Of a DNA stretch of 64,000 nt, positions 20,779 to 31,524 are shown piece after piece. The stretch lies in NCBI RefSeq assembly GCF_009863985.1, contig NZ_WEZT01000005.1, forward strand, positions 94,878 through 158,877. Reading direction: 5' to 3'. Under the pieces are notes generated by a model. That model had not been told where the DNA came from. It made no database searches and was given only the letters and a program-made list of their open reading frames with translations. The stretch comes from Furfurilactobacillus milii. Lineage in GTDB: Bacteria > Bacillota > Bacilli > Lactobacillales > Lactobacillaceae. Position 1 is the stretch's first letter, and every line of letters starts with the position of its first letter. The translations under genes were made by a program, and so were the position numbers.

Positions 20779-23667
20779 ATGGCCAATAAGCGAATCTATG
20801 AACTCGCGAAGGAACTTAATGTTTCCAGCAAGGAGCTCCTAACGAAGGCAAGCGCCAAGGGGATGAGTTTTAATAATCACATGGCGACCATTAGTGATGC
20901 TCAAGAAAAGACGTTACGTGGGATTATTAAACCGACTGTTCAAGCGAAAGCTGCCAATGCAGCGGCAAATGAAAAGTCTGGTGATAACGCACCTAAACGC
21001 AAAGTCGTTCACCATTTGATCAACAATAATAAGAAATCGGACCGTCGTCATACTAATTTTGGCCGAAACGGGGCCAACTTACACGGCGAAGGGCGGATCA
21101 TGAATTTGAGTAATCCACGGACGAATAATCGTCAAACAAAGCGTCAGCAAGAACAGCAGTCAACTGCACCACGCTCTCAAGCGCCTGCTTCACAAACTGC
21201 AACGAGTACTGCGGCTAAAGCGACATCACAAGCTGTTCAGTCCACTGCAACTTCAGTGACTGCTTCGTCAACTGTTAAATCAACGACGCCTCGTTCGCAG
21301 GCGGCTGCTAAGACAAGCGCTACAAGTCATGCACCGCGTTCTGCTGCTACTCATACGACGAGTCGACCAACTCAGTCTCGACCGGCTGCTAGAAACACTG
21401 ATCAACGTAACGGCGGTAACAATAGTTCACGCAATAACAATAATAATCACACAACGGCTAACCGTACTGGTCGCACCAACAGTTCGCATTCAAACGGACG
21501 TAATGGTGGCTATAACAGTAACAACAACCGTAATGGTAGCAATACTAACAATGGTGGCCGTGACAATAATCGTAGTTATGGATCACGTAACAACAACGGC
21601 TCCAACAATTCTGGTAACTCAAACAACCGGAACAGTACCAACTCGCGCAACACGAGTTCGCGCACTTCGAGCCGACAAACTGCTAATGTCGGTGCATCGT
21701 CATCCAATAACAACAGCAATGGCAGTGGTCGTAATAACCGTTTCAGTAATAGTAGCAATGGTAACCGTTTTGGCAATAACAACCGTCGTGGTGGCCGTGG
21801 CCAACAACAATATGGACAGAAGCACCAAAAGCGTAATAAACGTAATCAACGAATTAAGCAGACTGCCCAAGCACAGCCAGCACCAACTCGTAAGGAACGT
21901 CCATTACCAGATGTATTGATGTATGACGTTGGCATGAACGCTCAGGACTTGAGTAAAATCTTGCACCGTGAGACTGCGGAAATCGTTAAGAAATTATTCA
22001 TGCTGGGTGTCATGGTTAACCAAAACCAAAGTTTGGATAAGGATACCATTGAAATTTTGGCAGCTGATTACGGTATCGAGGCTCAAGAAAAGCCTAAGGA
22101 AGATATTGCCGATATCGACAAATTCTTCGAAGAGCAATCGACAACTGATCCAACTAAGCTAGTACCACGTCCACCAGTTGTAACAATCATGGGTCACGTT
22201 GACCATGGTAAAACAACACTGTTGGATCAACTGCGTAATTCTCACATTACGGCTGGTGAAGCCGGTGGGATCACTCAGAAGATTGGTGCTTATCAAGTTG
22301 AATTAAAGGGTCGTAAGATTACCTTTATCGATACACCAGGACACGCGGCCTTTACCGCTATGCGTGCACGTGGTGCTGACATTACTGATATTACGATTTT
22401 GGTCGTTGCTGCTGATGATGGTGTTATGCCTCAAACAATTGAAGCTATTCACCACGCGCAAGCTGCTAAGACGCCAATTATCGTGGCCGTTAACAAGATT
22501 GATAAACCAGGTGCCAACCCGAACCATGTTATTGAACAGTTGTCTGCTTACAATTTGATTCCTGAAGACTGGGGTGGCGATACCATCTTTGTCGAAATTT
22601 CAGCCAAGTACGATAAGAACCTGGATGAATTGTTGGACATGATTCTTTTGCAAGCTGACTTGATGGAACTCAAGGCAGATCCAGAACAGCGTGCTCTCGG
22701 TTCAGTTATTGAAGCACGTTTGGACAAAGGTCGTGGCCCTGTTGCCACTGTCTTAGTTCAAGAAGGTACGCTTGAAGTCGGTGATCCAATTGTTATTGGG
22801 AACACTTACGGACGGATTCGAACCATGAACAATGATCGTGGTCGGACCGTTAAAGAAGCTACACCTGCAACACCAGTGGAAATCACAGGGATGAACGATG
22901 TACCAGAAGCCGGCGACAAGTTTGTTGTCTTTGAAGATGAAAAATCTGCTCGGGCAGCTGGTGAGGAACGTGCTAAACGTGCCTTAGTTGAAGAACGCTC
23001 TCATGCTAACCACGTGACGTTGGACAATTTGTTCGACACCATGAAGGAAGGCGAAATGAAGGAAGTTGACGTTATCATCAAGGCCGATGTTCAAGGTTCT
23101 GTTGAAGCGTTAGCAACTTCATTCCAGAAGATTCAGGTTGATGGTGTTCGGGTTAACATTATTCATCAGGCCGTTGGTGCCATCAATGAAAGTGATGTTA
23201 CTCTGGCCGAGGCTTCAAATGCGATCATTGTTGGATTTAATGTTCGTCCGACCGCTCAAGCCAAGTCGCAGGCTGATAGCGATGGTGTGGACATTCGTTT
23301 GCACAACGTTATCTACAATGCTATTGATGAAATTGAATCAGCGATGAAGGGCATGCTTGAACCTGTCTACAAAGAAGAAGTTACTGGTCAGGTTGAGGTT
23401 CGTGAACTTTACAAAGTTTCTAAAGTCGGTACTGTTGTCGGTGGTATGGTTACAGAAGGCTACATCAGTAGCGATGCCGGTGTTCGTCTGGTTCGTGATG
23501 GTGTCGTCGTTTACGAAGGTAAGCTGGGCTCTCTACAACGGTTCAAGGATCAGGTTAAGCAGGTTAAAGCCGGTTTTGATCTTGGTCTAACCATAGCTGG
23601 TTATAACGACATCAAGGTTGGCGACGTTATCGAAGCCTTCGTGATGAAGGAAGTTCCCGTCGAATAA
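20779..23667 (+). CDS. infB: Translation initiation factor IF-2
   Basis: GTPase that brings initiator tRNA to the 30S subunit. 962 residues, longer than many because of a disordered region. Residues 1-50 form the IF2N domain. Residues about 115-215 are Ser/Thr/Ala-rich, and about 215-370 are Asn/Gly/Ser/Arg-rich with long runs of Asn. The second IF2N domain is at about 380-450. The G domain has [20 protein letters not shown] and NKIDKP. Domains II to IV, including the fMet-tRNA-binding C-terminal barrel, follow. GTG/ATG context: ATG 20779 after GAAAGGA. The low-complexity tract is in frame and well formed. Confidence 0.97.
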   Translation: MANKRIYELAKELNVSSKELLTKASAKGMSFNNHMATISDAQEKTLRGIIKPTVQAKAANAAANEKSGDNAPKRKVVHHLINNNKKSDRRHTNFGRNGANLHGEGRIMNLSNPRTNNRQTKRQQEQQSTAPRSQAPASQTATSTAAKATSQAVQSTATSVTASSTVKSTTPRSQAAAKTSATSHAPRSAATHTTSRPTQSRPAARNTDQRNGGNNSSRNNNNNHTTANRTGRTNSSHSNGRNGGYNSNNNRNGSNTNNGGRDNNRSYGSRNNNGSNNSGNSNNRNSTNSRNTSSRTSSRQTANVGASSSNNNSNGSGRNNRFSNSSNGNRFGNNNRRGGRGQQQYGQKHQKRNKRNQRIKQTAQAQPAPTRKERPLPDVLMYDVGMNAQDLSKILHRETAEIVKKLFMLGVMVNQNQSLDKDTIEILAADYGIEAQEKPKEDIADIDKFFEEQSTTDPTKLVPRPPVVTIMGHVDHGKTTLLDQLRNSHITAGEAGGITQKIGAYQVELKGRKITFIDTPGHAAFTAMRARGADITDITILVVAADDGVMPQTIEAIHHAQAAKTPIIVAVNKIDKPGANPNHVIEQLSAYNLIPEDWGGDTIFVEISAKYDKNLDELLDMILLQADLMELKADPEQRALGSVIEARLDKGRGPVATVLVQEGTLEVGDPIVIGNTYGRIRTMNNDRGRTVKEATPATPVEITGMNDVPEAGDKFVVFEDEKSARAAGEERAKRALVEERSHANHVTLDNLFDTMKEGEMKEVDVIIKADVQGSVEALATSFQKIQVDGVRVNIIHQAVGAINESDVTLAEASNAIIVGFNVRPTAQAKSQADSDGVDIRLHNVIYNAIDEIESAMKGMLEPVYKEEVTGQVEVRELYKVSKVGTVVGGMVTEGYISSDAGVRLVRDGVVVYEGKLGSLQRFKDQVKQVKAGFDLGLTIAGYNDIKVGDVIEAFVMKEVPVE

Positions 23668-23712
23668 TCTCGGTAGTCTAGTAAATTCAAGTAACGTTAG
23701 GAGTGAAAGACG

Positions 23713-24075
23713 ATGCCAAATAAGCATTATCGTGTGGGTCGCCTGGAACAGGAGATTCAACGTGAAGTTGCTGATATTTTGCTTAAGCGGGTCCGTGATC
23801 CTCGTGTAGCCGGTGTCACTATTACCGGTGTTGAGGTAACGGGCGACTTGCAAGAAGCAACATTGTATTACAGTATCTTGTCCGATAAGGCGAGTGATAA
23901 CGAAAAGGCTGCAGCTGGATTGAGTAAGGCCAGTGGTTTGATTCGTAGTGAACTTGGCAGTCGGCTAAGCATTTACAAGACACCAGAAATCACGTTTGAG
24001 CAAGATAAATCCGTTCAGTATGGTAATCATATTGATGAATTAATTAATAAATTACATCAACAAGAACGTGACTAA
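23713..24075 (+). CDS. rbfA: Ribosome-binding factor A
   Basis: Binds the 5' region of 16S rRNA late in 30S maturation, important in cold adaptation. 120 residues, one KH-like fold. Typical blocks are RVGRLEQEIQREVADILLKR, DPRVAGVTITGVEVTGDLQE and the late PEITFEQDKSVQYG. ATG 23713 follows TTAGGAG. Last gene before a strong terminator. Confidence 0.95.
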   Translation: MPNKHYRVGRLEQEIQREVADILLKRVRDPRVAGVTITGVEVTGDLQEATLYYSILSDKASDNEKAAAGLSKASGLIRSELGSRLSIYKTPEITFEQDKSVQYGNHIDELINKLHQQERD

Positions 24076-24079
24076 TCCT

Positions 24080-24115
24080 AAAAAGCGACTGCCAAGACTG
24101 GCAGTCGCTTTTTAG
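24080..24115 (+). terminator. Intrinsic terminator closing the nusA-infB-rbfA operon
   Basis: A perfect 15-bp stem AAAAAGCGACTGCCA with TGGCAGTCGCTTTTT and a 4-nt loop, plus a further T-rich tail. Confidence 0.95.
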
Positions 24116-24212
24116 TTTTTGCTAGGTTATAATTGTGACCGTTATTAATTCAAATTGATGGGCCACTGTACGTTGGCCTATTCTTAAAAGATGAAGTGAG
24201 GTTATCGCTGCC

Positions 24213-25121
24213 ATGGAAGGCATTTTGCCGATTAATAAGCCGCGTGGAATGACGAGTCATGACGTGGTCTTTAAACTGAGAAAAATATTGCACACAAAAA
24301 AGATTGGCCATTCTGGAACATTAGATCCCAATGTTGATGGTGTGTTGCCTATCTGTGTGGGACCGGCTACGAAGGTTGTGCCATATTTAATGGCTTCAGG
24401 AAAGGTTTACCGTGGCACAGTGACGTTGGGATTTGCCACGGAAACTGAAGATTTAGACGGGGCGGAGATTGCTCGAAAACACTTAACGCAGCCATTTACT
24501 GATGCTCAAATTTTGCACGCCATGATGGGGTTGACTGGCGACATCGATCAAATTCCACCGATGTATTCAGCAGTCAAAGTTAATGGGCGGAAGCTATACG
24601 AGTACGCTCGGGCTGGGGAAACAGTTGAACGTCCAGTACGTCATATTCATGTCGATCGTTTTGAACAAACGGGACCAACTAGTTTCGATAAAGAAAGCGG
24701 AACTCAAGTGATTCCGTTTGAGATTGGGTGTGGTAAGGGGACTTATGTTCGAACGCTTTCCGTTCAATTGGGTGAAGCGTTGGGCGTCCCTGCTGTTATG
24801 AGTGATTTGACACGTTTGAAAAGTGGCGGTTTTGATCTGTCACAAACAGTCACTTTAGAACAGGTTGCCGACGCAATGACCGAGGGTAATATAAATCAGT
24901 ATTTATTGCCAATTGATGTCGCGCTGGCCCACTATCCTGTTACAGAACTAACGTTAGCAGAGTGGCAGATTGTGACAAACGGCGGTTTTTTGTCGCCTTC
25001 TGTATTGGTTGATCAAGGGGTCACTGCCCTTAAGTTTCAGAATCACATTAAGGCGCTTTACCAATTATCAACTGACGGTAAAGTAGCCAAACCACTGAAA
25101 ATGTTTTCGAATCATCTGTAA
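24213..25121 (+). CDS. truB: tRNA pseudouridine-55 synthase
   Basis: Makes pseudouridine at position 55 of the T-loop in nearly all tRNAs. 302 residues. Motif I is NKPRGMTSHDVV. The catalytic Asp lies in HSGTLDPNVDGVLPI, and later blocks are PPMYSAVKVNGRKLYEYAR and CGKGTYVRTL. The C-terminal PUA-like part is present. ATG 24213 has a modest ribosome binding site (GTGAGG). A TATAAT at 24128-24133 could be its -10 box. ribF follows after 41 nt, the usual pairing. Confidence 0.96.
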   Translation: MEGILPINKPRGMTSHDVVFKLRKILHTKKIGHSGTLDPNVDGVLPICVGPATKVVPYLMASGKVYRGTVTLGFATETEDLDGAEIARKHLTQPFTDAQILHAMMGLTGDIDQIPPMYSAVKVNGRKLYEYARAGETVERPVRHIHVDRFEQTGPTSFDKESGTQVIPFEIGCGKGTYVRTLSVQLGEALGVPAVMSDLTRLKSGGFDLSQTVTLEQVADAMTEGNINQYLLPIDVALAHYPVTELTLAEWQIVTNGGFLSPSVLVDQGVTALKFQNHIKALYQLSTDGKVAKPLKMFSNHL

Positions 25122-25162
25122 TGGGTGTGAATTAAAATTTTTGATATTGAAGGTGCGAAACA

Positions 25163-26137
25163 TTGCAAGTTATTTATTTACGACATCCATACCGACCAGA
25201 ACAAATTCCTGATGGACCGGTTGTTTTAGCAATGGGATTTTTCGATGGTGTGCATATTGGTCACCAGACGGTAATTGAGTGGGGGCGTAAACTGGCCAAT
25301 GAGCGGGGTGTCAAACTTGCGGTGTTGACCTACACGCATCATCCTTCAATTGTTTACAAAACATCCGTTGACTCTTTTCGCTACTTATCAACGTTTGACC
25401 GTAAACTAGAATTATTAAATCAGCTCGGTGTTGATATTGTGTATGGAATTAGTTTTACCTCCCAGTTGTCGGCAGTTGCCCCACAGGAATTTGTTGACGA
25501 TTACATGGTTGGCTTACATGCAGTGGCCGTGGTTGCCGGATTTGATCATACGTATGGCAAGAAGGCCATCGCCGGGATGGCACAATTACCGGCTTATGCT
25601 AAGGGGCGTTTTGATGTGGTTGAGGTCAAACAAGTGGCCATTGACCAAGCAAAGGATAGTTCGACTCGAATTCGTCAGTTAATTGATGACGGTCAACTGG
25701 CAGAAGCCAACGAGTTGTTGGGATACACGTACCAAACTACCGGAATTATTGTTCACGGTGAGGCGCGTGGGCGGACATTGGGCTATCCAACGGCCAATGT
25801 TGATCCGACAGCGAGTGAACGGGTTCCAGGCATTGGGATTTACGCAGTGTGGCTCCAAATCGGTCAGCGATGGTATCCGGGCATGGCGTCAATAGGCCGC
25901 AACGAAACGTTTGGTGAACATCGGCCTGTCACTATCGAGATTAATCTGCTTGATTTTAATCAGGAGGTTTACGGTGAAGAGGTTAAGGTCGCTTGGGGCG
26001 CATATCTGCGCGGTCAAGTTAAGTTTGACGGTGCTGATGCTTTGATACGTCAACTAGATCAGGATGCTGCCGATACACGGGTGTTCATGGCGAAACACCT
26101 CGAAGGACCCGTTGAACATTTATCGATGAAACAGTAA
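25163..26137 (+). CDS. ribF: Bifunctional riboflavin kinase / FAD synthetase
   Basis: Converts riboflavin to FMN and FMN to FAD. 324 residues. The N-terminal nucleotidyltransferase domain contains GFFDGVHIGHQTVI and later DHTYGKKAIAG and SSTRIRQLI. The C-terminal kinase domain contains GEARGRTLGYPTANVDP, the flavin/ATP-binding PTAN signature. TTG start at 25163 after GAAGGTG. No FMN riboswitch is visible here. Two flavin reductases later in the window depend on its product. Confidence 0.95.
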   Translation: MQVIYLRHPYRPEQIPDGPVVLAMGFFDGVHIGHQTVIEWGRKLANERGVKLAVLTYTHHPSIVYKTSVDSFRYLSTFDRKLELLNQLGVDIVYGISFTSQLSAVAPQEFVDDYMVGLHAVAVVAGFDHTYGKKAIAGMAQLPAYAKGRFDVVEVKQVAIDQAKDSSTRIRQLIDDGQLAEANELLGYTYQTTGIIVHGEARGRTLGYPTANVDPTASERVPGIGIYAVWLQIGQRWYPGMASIGRNETFGEHRPVTIEINLLDFNQEVYGEEVKVAWGAYLRGQVKFDGADALIRQLDQDAADTRVFMAKHLEGPVEHLSMKQ

Positions 26138-26146
26138 CTTTTAACG

Positions 26147-26190
26147 AAAGAACGGTTTTTTCCATATTGGGAAAGAAGCCGTTCTTTTAT
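26147..26190 (+). terminator. Intrinsic terminator after ribF
   Basis: AAAGAACGG pairs with GCCGTTCTTTT, with an inner TTTTTCC/GGGAAAGAA stem; a T-rich tail follows. Confidence 0.85.
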
Positions 26191-26292
26191 TGTTTTTAGA
26201 CGGAAGATACTGTGCAATTCGATCTATCATTTGACGGTTAAGTGCGTTGAAAAAAATAATTAACAAAAGATGTTTGAACTCGCCAAAATTGT

Positions 26293-26321
26293 TTGACTTT
26301 GTTTGACCAAGTTGTTATATT
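26293..26321 (+). promoter_or_regulatory. SigA-type promoter of hrcA-grpE-dnaK
   Basis: TTGACT at 26293-26298 and TATATT at 26316-26321, spacer 17 nt. The predicted start of transcription falls just upstream of the CIRCE element. Confidence 0.85.
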
Positions 26322-26332
26322 AGTAACTGTTC

Positions 26333-26359
26333 TTAGCACTCAAATAGCGTAAGTGCTAA
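26333..26359 (+). promoter_or_regulatory. CIRCE operator (HrcA binding site)
   Basis: TTAGCACTC (26333-26341), 9-nt spacer, then AAGTGCTAA (26351-26359). It differs from the consensus inverted repeat by one base (A instead of G at the first base of the right arm). HrcA, encoded next, is the known repressor, stabilised by GroEL. Confidence 0.95.
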
Positions 26360-26364
26360 AAGGG

Positions 26365-27411
26365 GTGATTAAGACGCTAACAGAACGACAAAAAGTGATT
26401 TTGCAAGCTATTGTGCGTGAGTATACGGAAACCGGTGCGGCAGTTGGGTCTAAGGCCCTCGCAGCCCGCTTGCCAATTCACGTTAGCTCTGCAACAATCC
26501 GCAATGAAATGGCATCGTTGGAAGAACAAGGTTATGTTCAAAAAGAGCATACGTCTTCGGGACGGATTCCATCACTGGCAGGTTACCGTTACTATGTTGA
26601 CCATCTGGTTAATAATGATGCGGTGGCACATGCCGATATTCAGTTAATTCAAAATGAATTGAGCGGTTCTTTCAATAAGATTGATGAAATCATTGAAGAG
26701 TCAGCAAATTTATTATCTGAATTGACTTCTTACACTGCGTTCACGCTCAAGCCTGAACAGGCGGATGCGCGACTAAGTGGGTTTCGGTTGGTGCCTTTAG
26801 GCAATCGACAGGTGATGGCAATTTTGGTGATGGACAGCGGTGAAGTTGCTAACCAAACGTTCACGATTCCACGCTCAATGTCCAGCGATCAGCTGGAAAC
26901 AGTAGTTCGTTTGATTAATGATCAGTTGGTTGGCTTGCCGATCACTGAGATTGTGGACAAACTACGTGTGGAAATCCCTGCGAAAGTTGGTCAGTACATG
27001 CAGACACCGGAAGGCTTTTTACAAATTTTCGGTCGTGTGCTGGACCAAGCAGCTACTGAACGTTTCTTCGTTGGTGGTCGCTTAAACTTGCTGAACTTTT
27101 CTGTTAACCACAATCCGCAGGACTTAAAATCACTGTATCAATTGTTTGACACGTCGGATGACATCGCCAGTGTTTTAAGCCCACCGGACAATAAAGTGCA
27201 GGTGAAAATTGGTAATGAGATTACCAATGATTTGCTAAAGCATTATAGTTTGGTTACAGGAACTTACGATGTGGGTTCCCACGGAAGAGGTATGATTGCC
27301 GTGTTAGGTCCAACGCGGATGCCATATTCGCGGATGATTGGTTTAGTTGGTGCATTCCGACAAGAACTGGCCGCTAAGCTTTTGGATTATTATCGAAACC
27401 TGGATGACTAA
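26365..27411 (+). CDS. hrcA: Heat-inducible transcription repressor HrcA
   Basis: Represses class I heat-shock genes by binding CIRCE. About 348 residues. The N-terminal winged helix reads LTERQKVILQAIVREYTETG, then VGSKALAARLPIHVSSATIRNE and the strongly conserved HTSSGRIPSLAGYRYYVDHL. The C-terminal GAF-like domain follows. The start is uncertain. GTG 26365 lies inside the sequence that looks like the ribosome binding site (AGGGGTGATT 26361-26370). The position equivalent to the usual start, just before LTERQ, is an ACG (26374-26376) at ideal spacing from it. First gene of the operon; grpE follows 53 nt later. Confidence 0.92.
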   Translation: MIKTLTERQKVILQAIVREYTETGAAVGSKALAARLPIHVSSATIRNEMASLEEQGYVQKEHTSSGRIPSLAGYRYYVDHLVNNDAVAHADIQLIQNELSGSFNKIDEIIEESANLLSELTSYTAFTLKPEQADARLSGFRLVPLGNRQVMAILVMDSGEVANQTFTIPRSMSSDQLETVVRLINDQLVGLPITEIVDKLRVEIPAKVGQYMQTPEGFLQIFGRVLDQAATERFFVGGRLNLLNFSVNHNPQDLKSLYQLFDTSDDIASVLSPPDNKVQVKIGNEITNDLLKHYSLVTGTYDVGSHGRGMIAVLGPTRMPYSRMIGLVGAFRQELAAKLLDYYRNLDD

Positions 27412-27464
27412 TTTTTTTAACAGTCACCAGTGGTTTGACTATAAAATTAAATGGAGGTGGCAGT

Positions 27465-28061
27465 TTGTCAAATAAAAAAGAAGCCCAATCATCAGCAGCG
27501 AAAGATGATCAACAAGCTAAGGCAAACGCAGCTAAAGCGAAGGATCCAACGGCTAAGGACATTAAGAAAAAGGTTCAACAGCCAACGGGAAATGATACTG
27601 TCGATCAATCTGCTGAAATTGATAAGCTGAATGATAAGTTGGCAGAGAAGGATGATCAACTACTTCGAGCACAGGCAGAAATTGCCAACATTCAACAGCG
27701 GCAAAAGAAGGAAACTGCGCAGTTGATGAAGTACGATGGTCAACAACTGGCGCACGATGTCGTTCCCGAGTTGGATAACCTTGAACGCGCGTTGAATACG
27801 GATGTTCAGGATGAGGCTGCAAAGCAGTTGAAGCACGGTGTTGAAATGGTGTATAACCACCTTCAAAATGCTTTGAAGGAAAATAACGTGACGGAGATTG
27901 AAGCGCTCAACAAACCGTTTGATCCAACGCTGCACCAAGCAGTCCAGACCACACCGGTTGGCCCTGATCAGAAGCCGGACACCGTTGTGGCGGTGCTTCA
28001 AAAGGGCTACATGCTTAAAGATCGCGTTTTACGTCCAGCGATGGTCGTTGTCGCGCAGTAA
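27465..28061 (+). CDS. grpE: Nucleotide exchange factor GrpE
   Basis: Releases ADP from DnaK. 198 residues. The N-terminal 60 residues are a charged, Ala/Lys/Asp-rich disordered segment. A long helix follows (EIDKLNDKLAEKDDQLLRAQ), then NIQQRQKKET, and the C-terminal beta domain with GVEMVYNHLQNALKENNV and NKPFDPTLHQAV. TTG 27465 follows GGAGGTGG at 27453-27460; an upstream ATG has no such site. Between hrcA and dnaK. Confidence 0.95.
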   Translation: MSNKKEAQSSAAKDDQQAKANAAKAKDPTAKDIKKKVQQPTGNDTVDQSAEIDKLNDKLAEKDDQLLRAQAEIANIQQRQKKETAQLMKYDGQQLAHDVVPELDNLERALNTDVQDEAAKQLKHGVEMVYNHLQNALKENNVTEIEALNKPFDPTLHQAVQTTPVGPDQKPDTVVAVLQKGYMLKDRVLRPAMVVVAQ

Positions 28062-28095
28062 GCAATTAGATTAAATAATAAGGAAGTTTATAAAA

Positions 28096-29955
28096 ATGGC
28101 TAAAATTATTGGAATTGACTTAGGTACTACGAACTCAGCGGTTGCTGTTCTTGAAGGCAGTCAACCAAAGATTATCGCTAATCCAGAAGGTAACCGGACA
28201 ACGCCATCCGTTGTCTCATTCAAGAATGGTGAAACACAGGTCGGGGAAGTTGCCAAACGGCAAGCAATCACTAACCCTAACACCGTTCGTTCAATCAAGC
28301 GTCACATGGGTGAAGCAGGCTACACGGTTGATATTGAAGGTAAGAAATATACGCCTCAAGAAATTTCAGCAATGATCTTACAGTATATCAAGGGTTTTGC
28401 TGAAGATTACCTTGGTGAAAAGGTTGAACAAGCGGTTATTACTGTTCCTGCATACTTCAACGATGCTCAACGCCAAGCTACCAAAGATGCTGGTAAAATT
28501 GCTGGTTTAAATGTTGAACGAATCATTAACGAACCAACGGCTTCTGCTTTAGCTTATGGTTTGGACAAAAAAGACAAAGATGAAAAAATCTTAGTCTACG
28601 ACCTTGGTGGTGGGACATTTGATGTTTCTATTCTTGAATTAGGTGACGGTGTATTTGATGTCCTGTCAACGAATGGTGACACGCATCTTGGTGGTGACGA
28701 CTTTGACCAAAAGATCATTGACTGGTTAGTTGATGGCTTCAAGAAGACCAATGGTGTGGACTTATCCAAAGACACCATGGCTATGCAACGGTTGAAGGAT
28801 GCTGCTGAAAAGGCCAAGAAGGACCTGTCAGGTGTTAATGAAGCGCAAATTAGTTTGCCATTTATTTCCAGTGGTGATAACGGCCCATTACATTTGGAAG
28901 AAACATTGTCACGTGCTCAATTCAACCAAATGACGGCTGACTTAATCGAACGGACTAAGACACCTGTTCAAAACGCTTTGCGTGATGCAGACTTGTCAAT
29001 GGACGACATTGACGAAGTTATCTTAAACGGTGGTTCTACTCGGATTCCAGCTGTTCAAGAAGCTGTTAAGGACATGGCCGGCAAGGAACCTAACCACTCC
29101 ATCAACCCTGATGAAGCCGTTGCTCTTGGTGCCGCTGTTCAAGGTGGTGTTATTACTGGTGATGTGAAGGATGTTGTTTTGCTTGATGTTACGCCATTGT
29201 CACTTGGTATCGAAACCATGGGTGGTGTCTTCACGAAGTTGATTGATCGTAACACAACGATTCCAACATCTAAGAGTCAAACATTCTCAACTGCTGCCGA
29301 TAACCAACCGGCTGTTGATATTCACGTGCTCCAAGGTGAACGACCAATGGCAGCTGATAACAAGACATTGGGTAACTTCCAATTAAGTGATATTCCTGCT
29401 GCACCTCGTGGTGTCCCACAAATTCAAGTTACGTTTGACATTGATAAGAACGGGATCGTTAACGTTTCCGCTAAGGATATGGGAACGAACAAGGAACAAA
29501 AGATTACCATTAAGAGTAACTCCGGTTTGTCTGACGACGAAATCGAACGGATGAAGAAAGAAGCCGAAGAAAACGCTGACGCGGACAAGAAGCGCAAGGA
29601 AGATGCTGACCTTAAGAACGAAGTCGACCAATTATTGTTCCAAGTTGACAAGACTTTGGAAGAACTTAAGGGCAAAGTTTCTGATGACGAAGTTAAGAAG
29701 GCAACCGATGCACGCGATGCATTGAAGAAGGCTCAATCTGACAACAACGTTGAAGAAATGAAGACCAAGAAGGATGAATTGAACAAGATCGTTCAAGACC
29801 TTACGGTTAAGTTGTATCAACAAAATGCTAGCTCCGGACAAGCTGCTGATGGTTCAGCTGCTGGTCAGGATGATAGTCAAGCAGGTTCTGCTGACGGCGA
29901 TGGCAAGACGGTTGATGGCGACTTTAAAGAGGTTAACCCTGACGACAAGAAGTAG
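28096..29955 (+). CDS. dnaK: Chaperone DnaK (Hsp70)
   Basis: ATP-dependent chaperone for nascent and stress-damaged proteins. 619 residues. The nucleotide-binding domain starts [15 protein letters not shown], with [15 protein letters not shown] and [10 protein letters not shown]. The substrate-binding domain and helical lid follow. The C-terminus is Gly/Ala/Asp-rich, ending [12 protein letters not shown], close to the usual EEV-type tail. Codon use is strongly optimised. ATG 28096 follows AAGGAAG. Confidence 0.98.
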   Translation: MAKIIGIDLGTTNSAVAVLEGSQPKIIANPEGNRTTPSVVSFKNGETQVGEVAKRQAITNPNTVRSIKRHMGEAGYTVDIEGKKYTPQEISAMILQYIKGFAEDYLGEKVEQAVITVPAYFNDAQRQATKDAGKIAGLNVERIINEPTASALAYGLDKKDKDEKILVYDLGGGTFDVSILELGDGVFDVLSTNGDTHLGGDDFDQKIIDWLVDGFKKTNGVDLSKDTMAMQRLKDAAEKAKKDLSGVNEAQISLPFISSGDNGPLHLEETLSRAQFNQMTADLIERTKTPVQNALRDADLSMDDIDEVILNGGSTRIPAVQEAVKDMAGKEPNHSINPDEAVALGAAVQGGVITGDVKDVVLLDVTPLSLGIETMGGVFTKLIDRNTTIPTSKSQTFSTAADNQPAVDIHVLQGERPMAADNKTLGNFQLSDIPAAPRGVPQIQVTFDIDKNGIVNVSAKDMGTNKEQKITIKSNSGLSDDEIERMKKEAEENADADKKRKEDADLKNEVDQLLFQVDKTLEELKGKVSDDEVKKATDARDALKKAQSDNNVEEMKTKKDELNKIVQDLTVKLYQQNASSGQAADGSAAGQDDSQAGSADGDGKTVDGDFKEVNPDDKK

Positions 29956-29978
29956 TCTTTCGCATAAGAAATAGCGAT

Positions 29979-30017
29979 ACAAGAGTCAAAGGCGCATGCG
30001 CATCTTTGACTCTTTGT
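29979..30017 (+). terminator. Intrinsic terminator after dnaK
   Basis: ACAAGAGTCAAAG pairs with CTTTGACTCTTTGT; the loop is occupied by the palindrome GCGCATGCGC. The T-run is short. dnaJ follows about 115 nt later, so it may have its own promoter as well as read-through. Confidence 0.75.
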
Positions 30018-30130
30018 GTATGTGAAGACCATTTCTGTGGTAAACTTACGCAATACTAAACAAAAGGCAGAAGCTCATGGTATTCGGTACTAGGTTATCG
30101 ACATGACAAGCTTTAATTGGGGGTTCACAC

Positions 30131-31264
30131 ATGTCTCAAGGAAGAGACCCGTATGACGTGCTCGGCGTGGGTCGGGATGCGTCTCAGGATGAGATTAAAA
30201 AGGCGTTTCGTAAACTTTCCAAAAAGTATCACCCGGACTTGAATAAAGCCCCAGATGCTGAGGAAAAGTTTAAGGAAGTTGCTGATGCTTACGAAAAGAT
30301 TGGCGATCCGCAAAAGCGCCAACAATATGACCAATATGGTGATGCTGGGCAGCAGTTCGGCGGTGGCCAAGGTGGTTTCGGAGGTCAGGGCTTTGGTGGC
30401 TTTAGTGGTGGTCAAAGCTTTGGCGGTTTTGACGATATCTTTAGTCAAATGTTTGGGGGCGGTGGTGCATCTCGCCGCAATCCAAGCGCACCGCAACCTG
30501 GTCAGGACTTACAGTACTCGATGAGCTTAAAGTTCGAAGAAGCCATTTTCGGTAAAAAAACGACAATTAAATATGACCGTGAAGAAGTTTGCCACACTTG
30601 TGGTGGTAACGGGGCTAAGCCTGGTACCTCTCCGGTAACGTGTCATAAATGTGGTGGCACTGGCTACGTTGAAACAGTGCGCAATACACCACTGGGTCAG
30701 ATGCGTTCACAACAAGTTTGTGACGTTTGTGGCGGTACTGGTAAAGAGATTAAAGAAAAGTGCCCAACCTGTCACGGGACAGGTCACAATACTGAAAACC
30801 ACGAAATCGAAGTCACTGTTCCTGCAGGTGTCGACGATGGTCAACAAATGCGCTTACAAGGTCAAGGTGAAGCCGGAACAAATGGCGGTCCTTACGGAGA
30901 CTTATACATTGTCTTTACGGTTCAACCAAGTAAAGATTTTCAGCGTGATGGCGCCGATATTTACTTCAGTCAACCGTTGACGTTTGCTCAAGCGGCGTTA
31001 GGTGACGAAATTGAAGTGAAAACCGTACATGGTAACGTTAACTTGAAGATTCCAGCTGGTACGCAGACTGGTACTAATTTTAGGTTGCGCGGCAAGGGTG
31101 CACCTCATTTGCGCGGCAATGGTAATGGTGATGAACGCGTTACAGTAACGGTTCAAACACCTAAGGGTCTTAATAAGGCTCAAAAGGATGCACTTAAAGC
31201 TTTTGCCAAGGCTAGCGGTGAAGATGTCCCAACTGGTCATGGCGGTCTATTTGGCCGACGTTAA
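30131..31264 (+). CDS. dnaJ: Chaperone DnaJ (Hsp40, type I)
   Basis: Stimulates DnaK ATPase and delivers substrates. 377 residues. J domain 1-70 with the HPD motif ([10 protein letters not shown]), Gly/Phe-rich region about 75-115, and four zinc-binding repeats ([32 protein letters not shown]). Two C-terminal substrate-binding beta domains follow. A complete type I DnaJ. It closes the heat-shock cluster. Confidence 0.97.
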   Translation: MSQGRDPYDVLGVGRDASQDEIKKAFRKLSKKYHPDLNKAPDAEEKFKEVADAYEKIGDPQKRQQYDQYGDAGQQFGGGQGGFGGQGFGGFSGGQSFGGFDDIFSQMFGGGGASRRNPSAPQPGQDLQYSMSLKFEEAIFGKKTTIKYDREEVCHTCGGNGAKPGTSPVTCHKCGGTGYVETVRNTPLGQMRSQQVCDVCGGTGKEIKEKCPTCHGTGHNTENHEIEVTVPAGVDDGQQMRLQGQGEAGTNGGPYGDLYIVFTVQPSKDFQRDGADIYFSQPLTFAQAALGDEIEVKTVHGNVNLKIPAGTQTGTNFRLRGKGAPHLRGNGNGDERVTVTVQTPKGLNKAQKDALKAFAKASGEDVPTGHGGLFGRR

Positions 31265-31290
31265 TAAGCAGTTGAATGGAAATGAATGAC

Positions 31291-31333
31291 AAGGCGTATT
31301 CTGCGGTAAAATAACTGCAGAGTACGTCTTTAT
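31291..31333 (+). terminator. Intrinsic terminator after dnaJ
   Basis: A stem of about 15 bp (GGCGTATTCTGCGGT with ACTGCAGAGTACGTC, G-U pairs included) is followed by TTTATCTTT. Confidence 0.75.
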
Positions 31334-31411
31334 CTTTATACTAGCGAATTGAAGCCTGCCGATTGTTTGAGCACTAGTGGAAACTTTAGGCGACCATTTG
31401 TTTGATATAAA

Positions 31412-31440
31412 TTGTCGCAGGCCAAGATCATTGGTATAAT
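31412..31440 (+). promoter_or_regulatory. Promoter of lepA
   Basis: TTGTCG at 31412-31417 and a consensus TATAAT at 31435-31440 with a 17-nt spacer. Confidence 0.8.
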
Positions 31441-31524
31441 AAGTGTTTAGAATTCAACGTCATCAAAAGGTAATGTGTGACAATACCGAAGATTAGCTTC
31501 GTGAGTCACAGGGAGGAAATGCGC

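Noticed and set aside
21329..21919. 196-codon frame inside infB on the same strand, Val/Thr/Ile-rich
   Set aside because: It is a frame-shifted reading of the repetitive Asn-rich tract; no ribosome binding site and no plausible protein composition.
25100..25165. FMN riboswitch before ribF
   Set aside because: Only about 40 nt separate truB and ribF, far too short, and no RFN motif is present.
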